The position numbers and the translations under genes are program-made. Below the pieces are notes generated by a model. It did not search any database, had not been told where the DNA came from, and worked only from the letters and a program-made list of their open reading frames with translations. A DNA stretch of 64,000 nucleotides, from the NCBI RefSeq assembly GCF_023221595.1, contig NZ_CP096563.1, positions 5,947,001 to 6,011,000 of the forward strand. The letters are read 5' to 3'. Positions 43,991-52,568 of this stretch are shown here, piece by piece (within the stretch, counting starts at the first letter, position 1; each line of letters opens with the position of its first letter). The stretch comes from Rhodococcus qingshengii JCM 15477. Its GTDB lineage: Bacteria; Actinomycetota; Actinomycetes; Mycobacteriales; Mycobacteriaceae.

Positions 43991-45928
43991 ATGAAACTCA
44001 CCGCACAGCAGTCCGATCGAGCGGCCGGCGTTCTGCTCGGCACCGCAGCAGGAGACGCGCTCGGCGCCGGCTACGAATTCACCTACCCGAAGGCCGAGGT
44101 CACGATCGACATGATCGGTGGCGGCCCGTTCGACTGGGCGCCGGGAGAATGGACCGACGACACCTCGATGGCAGTTGCGATCGCCGAGGTGGCCGCTACC
44201 GGAATCGACATCGGAAGCGCTGACGGTCTCGATGCCATTGCAGCACAGTTCATCCGGTGGTACGACTCGAAGCCCGCGGACATCGGCAACCAGACGCGAG
44301 CAGTGTTGTCCGTCCGCTCCGAAAGCGCAGCGGCGATGGCGGATTGTGCGCGAGCGATCAGCGGCCGCAAGGCCGGCAACGGCTCGCTCATGCGGACTGC
44401 TCCCGTCGCCCTCTCCTACTTGGACGATGCAGAAGGTGCCAGGTCGGCAGCGCACCGGATCAGTTCACTCACGCACGACGACCCGCGTGCCGGACAGGCG
44501 TGCGAGTTGTGGACCCATGCCATCCGCCATGCCGTTGCCTCCGGCAACTTCGACGGTGTTCGCGGCTTCCTCTCCGTTGCCGATCAGGACGTCGCCGAAT
44601 ACTGGGGCCCGCTGCTCGATCAGGCCGAAACCGGGAACCCGCAGGACTTCTCCAAGAACGGTTGGGTGGTGCATGCACTTCAGACTGCTTGGTGGGCAAT
44701 CACTTCCACGGACAATGGCGATGCTCGCCACCTCCAGTACGCATTGGAAGCGGCAGTAAGAGCCGGCGGGGACACCGACACGACGGCGGCCATCGCGGGT
44801 GGCCTCCTCGGCGCCCGCTGGGGAGCGTCGGCGGTTCCCGCCCGTTGGCGCCGAATCATGCATGGCTGGCCGGGATACCGTTCCTCCGATCTGATTCGCC
44901 TGGCAATAAAGACCGCTCGCGGCGGTACCGACGACAAGAACGGATGGCCGTCGACGGCAGAACTCGACTACTCGAGGTTTCGCGGAACCCACCACCTGAC
45001 GACGCACCCGCACGACGACGGCGTCATGCTCGGCGGCGTCGATGCGGTGTCCACTGCAGACTACGACGCCGTGGTCAGCCTGTGCCGCATGGGAACACGA
45101 CAGGTCGCTCCTGATCACGTCGAGTTCTGGTTGGTCGACGACGGTCTCGATTCCAACGCCAACCTCGAGTTCGTTCTCGACGACGCAGCGCGCACCGTCC
45201 AGGCGTTGCGGGCCGAGGGAAAGCGCGTACTCCTCCATTGCGTTCAGGCGCACAGTCGCACGCCGTCGGTTGCAGCGCGATACTCGATGTTGATCGGACG
45301 TGATCCCTACGACGTACGCTCGGCTATGCCGTGGGCTCGCCCGAAGCGTGAACTCTGGAACACGGCAGTCGGAAACGCGTCCGTCGGACATACAGCCGTC
45401 GGATACACAGGAGGATCCATGCCCGCTATTACAGTCGTCGAAGGTGACATCACGACGCTGACCGTCGACGCCATCGTCAATGCGGCCAACTCCAGGCTCC
45501 TCGGCGGCGGCGGTGTCGACGGCGCGATCCACCGTGCCGGGGGACCGGAGATCCTGAAGGCTTGCGAGGTATTGCGCAACACCAGCCTTCCCGACGGCCT
45601 GCCGGTGGGTGCGGCCGTAGCCACCACCGCCGGAAAGCTGCACGCCAAGGCCGTGATTCACACCGTCGGCCCGAGGTATTCGCGCTCCGAGGATCGTTCC
45701 GGTCTGCTTCGGTCGGCATACACCCGCAGCCTCGCCGTGGCCGACTCGATCGGCGCCCGAACCGTCGCCTTTCCGTTGATCTCGGCAGGGGTCTACGGCT
45801 GGCCGAAGGAAGATGCCGTCCGACAGGCCGTTTCAGCGATTCGCGCGGCGAAGACCGAGGTCGAGACGGTCACACTGGTCGCGTTCAACAAGGAAACGGC
45901 AGACTTGATGCGCCGCGCCATCGACTGA
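43991..45928 (+). CDS. Tripartite ADP-ribose enzyme: ADP-ribosylglycohydrolase, phosphatase-like and macro domains
   Basis: The 645-residue protein joins three folds. Residues about 1-310 are a DraG/ARH-type ADP-ribosylglycohydrolase with metal motifs EWTDDTSMAVA and AGGDTDTTAAIAGG. Residues about 325-460 resemble a dual-specificity phosphatase with the CX5R loop C417 to R423 (LLHCVQAHSRTPSV). Residues 477-645 are a macro domain (VEGDITTLTVDAIVNAANS, GGGGVDGAIHRAGG, FPLISAGVYGWPKEDA), the O-acetyl-ADP-ribose deacetylase type. It should remove or process ADP-ribose. A repeat-like linker (NTAVGNASVGHTAVGYTGG) precedes the macro domain. ATG 43991 has GAGGTGG upstream. The macro part also has its own ribosome site. 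Confidence 0.92.
   Translation: MKLTAQQSDRAAGVLLGTAAGDALGAGYEFTYPKAEVTIDMIGGGPFDWAPGEWTDDTSMAVAIAEVAATGIDIGSADGLDAIAAQFIRWYDSKPADIGNQTRAVLSVRSESAAAMADCARAISGRKAGNGSLMRTAPVALSYLDDAEGARSAAHRISSLTHDDPRAGQACELWTHAIRHAVASGNFDGVRGFLSVADQDVAEYWGPLLDQAETGNPQDFSKNGWVVHALQTAWWAITSTDNGDARHLQYALEAAVRAGGDTDTTAAIAGGLLGARWGASAVPARWRRIMHGWPGYRSSDLIRLAIKTARGGTDDKNGWPSTAELDYSRFRGTHHLTTHPHDDGVMLGGVDAVSTADYDAVVSLCRMGTRQVAPDHVEFWLVDDGLDSNANLEFVLDDAARTVQALRAEGKRVLLHCVQAHSRTPSVAARYSMLIGRDPYDVRSAMPWARPKRELWNTAVGNASVGHTAVGYTGGSMPAITVVEGDITTLTVDAIVNAANSRLLGGGGVDGAIHRAGGPEILKACEVLRNTSLPDGLPVGAAVATTAGKLHAKAVIHTVGPRYSRSEDRSGLLRSAYTRSLAVADSIGARTVAFPLISAGVYGWPKEDAVRQAVSAIRAAKTEVETVTLVAFNKETADLMRRAID
45409..45421 (+). promoter_or_regulatory. 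Internal ribosome binding site and in-frame start of the macro domain
   Basis: AGGAGG (45409-45414) precedes an in-frame ATG at 45419 by four bases. Translation from it to 45928 gives a free macro domain of 169 residues, the normal size of a stand-alone O-acetyl-ADP-ribose deacetylase. Codons here could have avoided such a strong site, so a second product is plausible. Confidence 0.65.
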
Positions 45929-45953
45929 CCTTCGGACGGGACAGTCAACTCCC

Positions 45954-46691
45954 TCAGCCGTGCACCAGGCGTGACACCAACTCGGTGCGTGTATGCACGC
46001 TCGACTTTCGATACACGTGTTGCAGGTGACTCTTCACGGTTGGGACGCTGATGAACAGCGCACGGGAGATGTCGATGTTGCTCGCACCCTGTGCCAGCAG
46101 TTCGACGACGTCGCGCTCCCGAGCAGATAATCTCCAATGTTCCGGCACTGCAGAAGAACTCGGGGCACTGGGCATTTGACCGAGCATGCAATAGGACTGT
46201 TCGACGAATCCATGAGACTTCTGCAGAAATTGCATCTCTTCCCTCGAGAAGTCACCGTCGCGGGCACTTCGGAGCAGGGAAACGCCCGCCACGATGCGCC
46301 CGGCATGACGCAGATACAGTTCAGCCTCGTATCGATAACCCATCGGGCGAAAGAAGCCGTCGTAATAGTCGGTCTTGTCGAAACGCTGGCCAATGTCGTT
46401 CGACGATGCGAGGTCGGCGCCCGATTCGGCGAACCTACGCGGATGAAAAGGGTCCAACTCGTGAAAGTGCCTGGTGTAGCGACCATTTTCCTCAGGACAC
46501 ACCCGATCGAATACGTGCATGTCGGCATTCATGCTGCGATCAACGGAATAGAAAACCATCCCGGACACGCGAACGAACCTGGCAAGAAACTCCATCGCGT
46601 TGCGTTTGAATTCGATGTTGCGAGCGAACTCGTTGTTGCGTCGGATCGGTTGGAGATTCGGTGCAACGAGATCCGACCGAACCACCGACAT
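45954..46691 (-). CDS. LuxR-family transcriptional regulator
   Basis: The 245-residue protein has an N-terminal sensor-like region of about 170 residues and a C-terminal LuxR helix-turn-helix (LSARERDVVELLAQGASNID, VPTVKSHLQHVYRK). I start at ATG 46691, with GGAGGAG upstream, rather than the in-frame GTG 46706 that overlaps that site. It is divergent from a three-gene amide-hydrolase operon and is its likely activator. No autoinducer-binding signature is evident. Confidence 0.9.
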   Translation of the reverse strand: MSVVRSDLVAPNLQPIRRNNEFARNIEFKRNAMEFLARFVRVSGMVFYSVDRSMNADMHVFDRVCPEENGRYTRHFHELDPFHPRRFAESGADLASSNDIGQRFDKTDYYDGFFRPMGYRYEAELYLRHAGRIVAGVSLLRSARDGDFSREEMQFLQKSHGFVEQSYCMLGQMPSAPSSSAVPEHWRLSARERDVVELLAQGASNIDISRALFISVPTVKSHLQHVYRKSSVHTRTELVSRLVHG

Positions 46692-46763
46692 ATCGCGCTC
46701 CTCCACAACGAACCAGTACGACGCTACCTGCGGCCATAATCACTGGTCAAGACCGATCGGACT

Positions 46764-46779
46764 TCATCCTTTCGGATGA
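46764..46779. promoter_or_regulatory. Inverted repeat in the LuxR/amidohydrolase spacer
   Basis: TCATCC and GGATGA arms flank a 4-base loop in the 176-base divergent spacer, about 90 bases before the amidohydrolase start. It may be the regulator's site. Nothing else in the spacer stands out apart from the ribosome site GGAGG at 46854. Confidence 0.4.
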
Positions 46780-46867
46780 TTCTCCCCCAGCCCGGCCGCT
46801 CATAGAGTGCTACTACCTGGCGAGCCACACGCGGTGGACTCGTCGAGATGCACGGAGGTAGGTCCAC

Positions 46868-48613
46868 GTGAGCAGAACACTCATCCGATCGTCGAAGGTC
46901 CTGACCTTCGACGATGCGAACCCGGTCGTGGAAGCGGTACTCGTGGACAACGGCGTGATCCTCGAGACGGGCAGGTTCTCCGACCTGGTCGAGTCCGCTG
47001 GCCCGAACACCCGGGTCATGGAAGCCGGCGACGCGGTCGTCATGCCAGGACTCATAGACACCCACCCGCACGTCATGCACTTCGGTGCACTTCGCGGCGG
47101 CCTCGTCGACTTGAGTGATGCACTCGATCACGCCGATATCGTCGAGCGCATCAGTGCTCGGGCCGCCGTCACCGCACCCGGCGAGTGGATCATCTGCACG
47201 CCGGTCGGTGAAGCCCACTACTTCATTCGCCGATCGTGGCGCGACCTTGCCGAGCGACGATTGCCCGACCGTCATGTCCTCGACCGGGCGACCTCCGACC
47301 ACCCTGTGCTCATTCAAGCGTGGGCGCCGCGTACTCCGAACATCTTGGCGTTCAACAGCGCCGGCTTGCGTGCTGTCGGTCTGTCGGACTTCATCCCTGA
47401 TCAAGTGTGTGATGTGGAGATCGAGAAGGACGAAGCCGGACGTTTGACAGGAATACTTCGCGGACCGGTGAACAACTACTACACCTACGACCCGTTCTGG
47501 GGACAGATCCTTCTCAAGCTCCCACCACTCGATCCCGATCACGCAGTACCCGGTGTACTCGACGAAATGGCTCGCTTCTCCGCCCACGGTGTCACCACTT
47601 TGTACGAGGGACACGCCATGGAACCGATCCACATACAGATGTATCAACATCTCCGTACATCCGACATGCTCACCATGCGAGTCCAGGCCACTCACGACGT
47701 GGAGTCGGTCATCTTCTATCCCTTCGAACCGTTGTCGCTGCACGAGTTCGACGATCGATTGAAATCACTTGCGCCGCAATCGGCCGATAGCGCCGACGAC
47801 ATGTTGCGAATCGTCGGTATGACCATCAGCCCTGGGGGACCCTGTTTTGCAGGGCATTTCGCCATGCACGAAACCTATACCGATCCTTTCGGCAGGCCTA
47901 CCAAGGGAAATCGCTTCGTCTCACTAGAGAAAGAAGAATCGTACGTTCGATTCTGCGCGGAGAATGACGTTCGGGCCAACATTTGTATCGGTTCCTACCG
48001 TGAGCACGACGACTTTCTCGAGATCGCCGAGCGTGTCGTCATCGAACACGATTTTCGAGACAAGGCGTGGATTCTGCAGCACGCGATCACCATAAGCCCG
48101 GATCACGTTCGCCGGTACAAGGCACTCGGTTTCCAGATCACCACTTCTGTCGGATTCGCATGGGGCAAGGGCGCAATGTACGACGAACGGATCGGCCGGC
48201 ACATATGGCGTGACATGGTCCCCTTGAGGCGCCTACTCGACGCAGGCCTCGACGTCTCCGGCGGGTCTGACTGGGGACCGAAGAGTCCATGGGAACAGAT
48301 TGCACTTGCACAGACGCACGAGATTGCCGGCACAGACCTGAGAAACGACGGTCCGGACCAGGTCATCAATCGCCAGGAATCTCTCGCTATGTGGACCACA
48401 AGCGCAGCGAAGATCCTCGGATGGGACGAAATCGGATCCATCCGACCCGGAAATCACGCGGACATCATCTTCGTCGACCGCGACCCTTCGACCTGCGATC
48501 TCGACGAATTGAAGGACATTCGAGTGCATCGAACCATGTTGGGCGGAAACATAGTTCACGACGACGCCGTCCTCCCTGCCGCCACCGAGGGGATCTTCGA
48601 TGAAGCCGAATGA
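46868..48613 (+). CDS. Amidohydrolase, YtcJ / N-substituted formamide deformylase-like
   Basis: The 581-residue metal-dependent hydrolase begins with the amidohydrolase pattern MPGLIDTHPHVMHFG (HPH in place of the common HxH with Thr/Val). It continues with the late QHAITISPDH and GSDWGPKSPWEQ blocks and the C-terminal IRPGNHADIIFVDRDP. These match the YtcJ branch, which includes N-substituted formamide deformylase. Start GTG 46868 with GGAGG nine bases upstream. The next gene begins 14 bases before its stop. Together with the two genes that follow it suggests stepwise degradation of a formamide, amide or nitrile-derived compound. Confidence 0.88.
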   Translation: MSRTLIRSSKVLTFDDANPVVEAVLVDNGVILETGRFSDLVESAGPNTRVMEAGDAVVMPGLIDTHPHVMHFGALRGGLVDLSDALDHADIVERISARAAVTAPGEWIICTPVGEAHYFIRRSWRDLAERRLPDRHVLDRATSDHPVLIQAWAPRTPNILAFNSAGLRAVGLSDFIPDQVCDVEIEKDEAGRLTGILRGPVNNYYTYDPFWGQILLKLPPLDPDHAVPGVLDEMARFSAHGVTTLYEGHAMEPIHIQMYQHLRTSDMLTMRVQATHDVESVIFYPFEPLSLHEFDDRLKSLAPQSADSADDMLRIVGMTISPGGPCFAGHFAMHETYTDPFGRPTKGNRFVSLEKEESYVRFCAENDVRANICIGSYREHDDFLEIAERVVIEHDFRDKAWILQHAITISPDHVRRYKALGFQITTSVGFAWGKGAMYDERIGRHIWRDMVPLRRLLDAGLDVSGGSDWGPKSPWEQIALAQTHEIAGTDLRNDGPDQVINRQESLAMWTTSAAKILGWDEIGSIRPGNHADIIFVDRDPSTCDLDELKDIRVHRTMLGGNIVHDDAVLPAATEGIFDEAE

Positions 48614-50036
48614 GTACATCGAGCATGACGCCACGGGCCTCGCCGAACTGATTCGCGACAAGCAGGTGTCCGTTGACGAAGTTCACCAGGCAGCACGCAC
48701 CGCGATCGAGACCGTCAATCCGACGCTGAACGCCGTCGTCGAGGGCCCGTGGGATCGAGCCCTCGATTGCAACGAACAGGGACTATTTGCGGGGGTTCCC
48801 TTTGCACTCAAGGATTTTGCCGTACACGCGGCCGGAGTACCGACCAGGTTCGGAAGTCGGCTGGCGGGCGAAGGTGCAATCTTTCCTCACGACACCGAAC
48901 TGATGACACGATTCCGGGCGGCAGGATTGGCTGCTGTGGCGGTGACCACCACACCGGAATTCGCGTTCAACGGAAACACCGAACCTGTTGCTCAAGGCTC
49001 GACGCGCAATCCGTGGGACACCGAACGCAGTGCCGGCGGATCGAGTGGCGGATCAGCGGCATTGGTCGCAGCGCGAGCCCTTCCCATCGCTCACGCTACC
49101 GACGGTGGAGGGTCGATCCGAATTCCGGCGTCCGCCAACGGGTTGGTGGGTCTGAAACCGAGCCGGGGGCGTGTACCAGTGGGCCCTGACTCGAGCGAAC
49201 CACTCTCAGGGCTGGGGGCCGAGTTGGGGCTCGCCCGATCGGTGCGTGACTGCGCAGCGTTACTCGATGCCGTGAGCGGGCCGGCCCCGGGAGACAAGTA
49301 CGTGATCCGTGATCCCTCGCGACCATACTCCGACGAGATCAACCGCTCCCCGGGGCGTTTACGCATTGCGATCCACACTCAGTCGTGGTCCGGAGATCCA
49401 GTGAACATCGAGGTCGCGAATGCCGTGTCCTCTGTCGGCACGGTTCTCGAGGGGCTCGGGCATCACGTCATTCCCGACACGCCGGTCTTCGACTGGGATC
49501 AGTTCGTCGAGGCCAACCTTCCGGTGTGGAGTGTCTCTCTTGCCGAAGGCGTCGATGCACTTGCCGGAGCTTTCGGTGTGACCCCGGGACCCGAGAACCT
49601 CGAGGCGACAACCTTGGCCTGCGTGGAGTACGGACGCCGAGTCACGGCCATTCAACTCGCTCGAGCGCTCGCCGTCTTCAACCAGGTGTCCCGCTCAGTC
49701 GGAATGTTTTTCACGAATTACGATCTATTGCTCACCCCGACGCTCGGTGAGCCACCCCAACTGTTGGGCGAACTCGATTCCAATGACGCATCACTCTCCC
49801 CTAGCGAATGGACTCGCAAGTTGTTCGGCATCTGTTCGTTCACTCCACTTTTCAATGCGACGGGCGGACCGGCAATCAGCCTGCCGCTGGGTTCCACGCG
49901 CTCGGGGTTGCCTATCGGCGTTCAACTGGCCGCGCCCATGTGTGAGGAGGGCACCCTGATAGCGGTTGCATCCCAATTGGAGAAGGTCGTGCCGTGGGCG
50001 CATCGCATACCGAAGGTAAATGCCGGTGAATGCTGA
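48600..50036 (+). CDS. Amidase, amidase-signature family
   Basis: The 478-residue enzyme has the amidase signature with its Ser-cisSer-Lys triad. The Lys lies in FALKDFAVH, and the Gly/Ser-rich block is [14 protein letters not shown] followed by [13 protein letters not shown]. It hydrolyses carboxamides. It starts at ATG 48600 (GAGGGG eight bases upstream) and overlaps the amidohydrolase gene by 14 bases and the nitrilase-type gene by 17 bases, so the three are translationally coupled. Confidence 0.93.
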   Translation: MKPNEYIEHDATGLAELIRDKQVSVDEVHQAARTAIETVNPTLNAVVEGPWDRALDCNEQGLFAGVPFALKDFAVHAAGVPTRFGSRLAGEGAIFPHDTELMTRFRAAGLAAVAVTTTPEFAFNGNTEPVAQGSTRNPWDTERSAGGSSGGSAALVAARALPIAHATDGGGSIRIPASANGLVGLKPSRGRVPVGPDSSEPLSGLGAELGLARSVRDCAALLDAVSGPAPGDKYVIRDPSRPYSDEINRSPGRLRIAIHTQSWSGDPVNIEVANAVSSVGTVLEGLGHHVIPDTPVFDWDQFVEANLPVWSVSLAEGVDALAGAFGVTPGPENLEATTLACVEYGRRVTAIQLARALAVFNQVSRSVGMFFTNYDLLLTPTLGEPPQLLGELDSNDASLSPSEWTRKLFGICSFTPLFNATGGPAISLPLGSTRSGLPIGVQLAAPMCEEGTLIAVASQLEKVVPWAHRIPKVNAGEC

Positions 50037-51159
50037 CTCGGCCGCAGCTCCCATCGCCCCCTACACGGCGATTGGTCTGTCGACCGTGGTGCGCAACATC
50101 GAACACCGATCGCAGATCAAGGCAAACCTCGACACCATCGAGGAAGCGATTCACGCTGCGGTGTCGACAGTTTCGATCAACATGCCTGTCAAACTGATTG
50201 CGTTGGCAGAAGGCGCGTTGACCGGGTTCGGGGACGAAGCCTTCGACATACCTCACGTGAAGGCAGCACGGGAGATGTTCATCGACATCCCCGGCCCCGA
50301 GACAGATCGACTCGGCGGACTTGCCAAGCAGTACGGGGTCTACATCATCGCTCAAAGCAAGGCGCGGTGGCCCGAGGTCATGGCTGATCGATTCTTCAAC
50401 TCCATGGTGGTGATCTCCCCGGCAGGCGAGGTGATACATCGCGCCACGAAGAATCACGTCTGGTGTCGAGAACGTTCCTGCACGCCTCACGATGTCTATG
50501 ACCGCTGGACCGAACTGTTCGGCGACAGCATCGACGCATTTTATCCCGTTCTGCACACTTCGGACATCGGTTCGATCGGCACAATCTGCTGCAGCGACGG
50601 AGAGTATCCGGAAGCAGTACGCGCCTTGGCTTTTCAAGGAGCCGAGGTCGTGTACCGCCCGAGCGAGGCGGTTCCGATGACGCATGCAGGACCGGACCCA
50701 GGGGGAACATGGCTCCTCCAGAACCGTGCGCATGCGCATTTCAACAGTCTGTACATGATCTGCCCGAACACCGGACCGGTCTATCCGACTCAGTCGGCGT
50801 TACAGTCATTCGACATCGCCGGCGGAAATTCACACGTCGTGGACTACCACGGAGCGGTACTCGGCCACACCGTCTCCGGACACAATTCATTCGTGTCGGG
50901 CGTGATCGACATCGAAGCATTGCGCCAGTTCCGCGTCATGAACTTGAACTCCAATTGGCTCAAAGACCTCCGTACCGAACTCTTCCGTCGGATGTACGAC
51001 GAACCGATTCATCCTGCAAACCTGTGGCTCGAGAGTAATCCCGTTCTCCATGCCGACGCCGACAAGATATACCGGGCCAACATCGCCCGATTGCTCGCCC
51101 GCGGGGCGTACCGAGAACCTGCATACGACTTCCGCGGCGCTAACATCACCCCACGTTAA
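50020..51159 (+). CDS. Nitrilase-superfamily amidase (carbon-nitrogen hydrolase)
   Basis: The 379-residue enzyme shows the Glu-Lys-Cys triad: Glu in LIALAEGAL, Lys in RATKNHVW and Cys in GTICCSDGEYPE. The EYPE following the Cys is seen in aliphatic amidases and formamidases rather than true nitrilases. The length and an extended C-terminus also recall those branches. It is the third gene of the operon and overlaps the amidase gene by 17 bases. Substrate: a small amide, by inference. Confidence 0.88.
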   Translation: MPVNADSAAAPIAPYTAIGLSTVVRNIEHRSQIKANLDTIEEAIHAAVSTVSINMPVKLIALAEGALTGFGDEAFDIPHVKAAREMFIDIPGPETDRLGGLAKQYGVYIIAQSKARWPEVMADRFFNSMVVISPAGEVIHRATKNHVWCRERSCTPHDVYDRWTELFGDSIDAFYPVLHTSDIGSIGTICCSDGEYPEAVRALAFQGAEVVYRPSEAVPMTHAGPDPGGTWLLQNRAHAHFNSLYMICPNTGPVYPTQSALQSFDIAGGNSHVVDYHGAVLGHTVSGHNSFVSGVIDIEALRQFRVMNLNSNWLKDLRTELFRRMYDEPIHPANLWLESNPVLHADADKIYRANIARLLARGAYREPAYDFRGANITPR

Positions 51160-51199
51160 AGCAGTGCAGAGCGGTCGGAGAAGTGGAGAAATTTCACCG

Positions 51200-51217
51200 G
51201 TTGGACGTTTGTCCAAC
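51200..51217. terminator. Hairpin after the amide-hydrolase operon
   Basis: Perfect arms GTTGGAC and GTCCAAC around GTTT lie 41 bases after the operon stop. No T-run follows, so it is a weak terminator or an operator. The rest of the 237-base gap has two further small stems near the next gene (CGGCT/AGCCG near 51344-51356 and GCTCGA/TCGAGC at 51360-51376) before the ribosome site AAGGAG. Confidence 0.4.
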
Positions 51218-51396
51218 AATTTGTCCGAATCGCATATTTCGCGGCTCGCTCTGTGTTCTACTCCTCTCCAGGGTTTGAGCTGGTGGTGAGCAAACGACGA
51301 GACGTATTCGATTCTCTGTCAGCTCGAGGCTGGTTCCCGGACCCGGCTTCAAGCCGAGAGCTCGATCTTGTCGAGCGCTACTCAAGGAGAATGTGA

Positions 51397-52539
51397 ATGG
51401 TGTCGACGTTGATGCGCCGAGGAGTGGGGGTGGCCGCGTCGTTGACCGGATGCGTTGCCCTCGTGATCGGCGGAGCCGGAGCCTCGTCCGCCGCTGATGT
51501 GGACCTTCCGTTCACGGCATCGTGCCACGGGTGGCAGTTCCCCGGACCGATCACGCACAACGAGACGCGTGATTCCGGCGTCACGATCAGTGCGCCGGCC
51601 GTGGTCCCGCCGAACTCCACCTTCACATACCGCCTCGCGCCCAAGCCGATGACGGTCCCCAAGGACGGTTACGACCTCAGGTCCGTCGTGAACTGGACGC
51701 GTCTCAAGTTCGATTTCGACATCCCTGCAGGCACCTCCTACGTGGGGGCGCAGATCGTGGCCGGCACCAGCTCGAATCTGGGTGGGGTCGCCCCGACGAT
51801 CACGCGGGTGAACGATGCCGGTTCACCCGATCCGAATGGGGCGCATCTTCGTATCTCCGGCAACAACATCACGGCGGGCAACGGACCCAACACCGACGAC
51901 AACGGCGGCGGCGGAATCGAGGTCGGTGGAGGAAAGACGTTCCAGCTCCCGGCAGTCGACGTCACCGTCACGTCAGGGGCTGTGGGAACCCAGATCAAGC
52001 CCATGCTCCGCGTGTCCGACACCAACTCCGGTTCCTACGACAGTGCCGCCAACTACCTGACCTTCCTGCAACAGGAAACCCTGCTCGGCGGCGTCAAATA
52101 CTGGCTGACCACCAATTGCTCACCACGCGACAATCGTTCGGCCGGATTGAACGCCGGCGGCCGGCCGCTCGCCGTGATCAACGTCGACTCCAGCCTCGCT
52201 CAGACACAGACGCGAATCGACGCACCCGGTAAAGCTGTCGTCGGTGACTCCGTGGAGTTGACGGCAACGGTCACTCCGTGGCCGTCGGGAGGAACAGTGC
52301 AGTTCCGCGACGGAGGGGTTGACCTCGGCGCTCCGGTGGCCGTCGTCAACGGCGTCGCGAAGGCCAACCGCACGATGACAACAGCGGGCGACCACAACAT
52401 CACGGCGTACTACACGGGATCGGCCGGTTTCATGGAGTCGATGTCGGGCGCCGTGACGATCAACGTCGTCGAACCGTCCGAGCCCGAGCCTGGCACCGGT
52501 AGCCTCGGCAGCCTTGGTACCCCCGGATTCGGGTCGTGA
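51397..52539 (+). CDS. Secreted protein with one Ig-like repeat domain
   Basis: The 380-residue protein is exported (Sec signal GVGVAASLTGCVALVIGG, cleavage near GASSAAD). A conserved N-terminal domain of about 240 residues (ASCHGWQFPGPITHNETR to NCSPRDNRSAGLNAGG, with two Cys that may pair) is followed by one bacterial Ig-like domain (VVGDSVELTATVTPWPSGGT, about 270-360) and the tail GSLGSLGTPGFGS. It is a paralogue of the next gene. Likely a cell-envelope or surface protein; partner unknown. Confidence 0.85.
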   Translation: MVSTLMRRGVGVAASLTGCVALVIGGAGASSAADVDLPFTASCHGWQFPGPITHNETRDSGVTISAPAVVPPNSTFTYRLAPKPMTVPKDGYDLRSVVNWTRLKFDFDIPAGTSYVGAQIVAGTSSNLGGVAPTITRVNDAGSPDPNGAHLRISGNNITAGNGPNTDDNGGGGIEVGGGKTFQLPAVDVTVTSGAVGTQIKPMLRVSDTNSGSYDSAANYLTFLQQETLLGGVKYWLTTNCSPRDNRSAGLNAGGRPLAVINVDSSLAQTQTRIDAPGKAVVGDSVELTATVTPWPSGGTVQFRDGGVDLGAPVAVVNGVAKANRTMTTAGDHNITAYYTGSAGFMESMSGAVTINVVEPSEPEPGTGSLGSLGTPGFGS

Positions 52540-52568
52540 AAACTGTGAACAGAAACCAGGATTCGACG

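Noticed and set aside
44465..45661. A 398-codon minus-strand frame opposite the ADP-ribose enzyme
   Set aside because: The plus strand carries three clear catalytic domains; the antisense reading has none.
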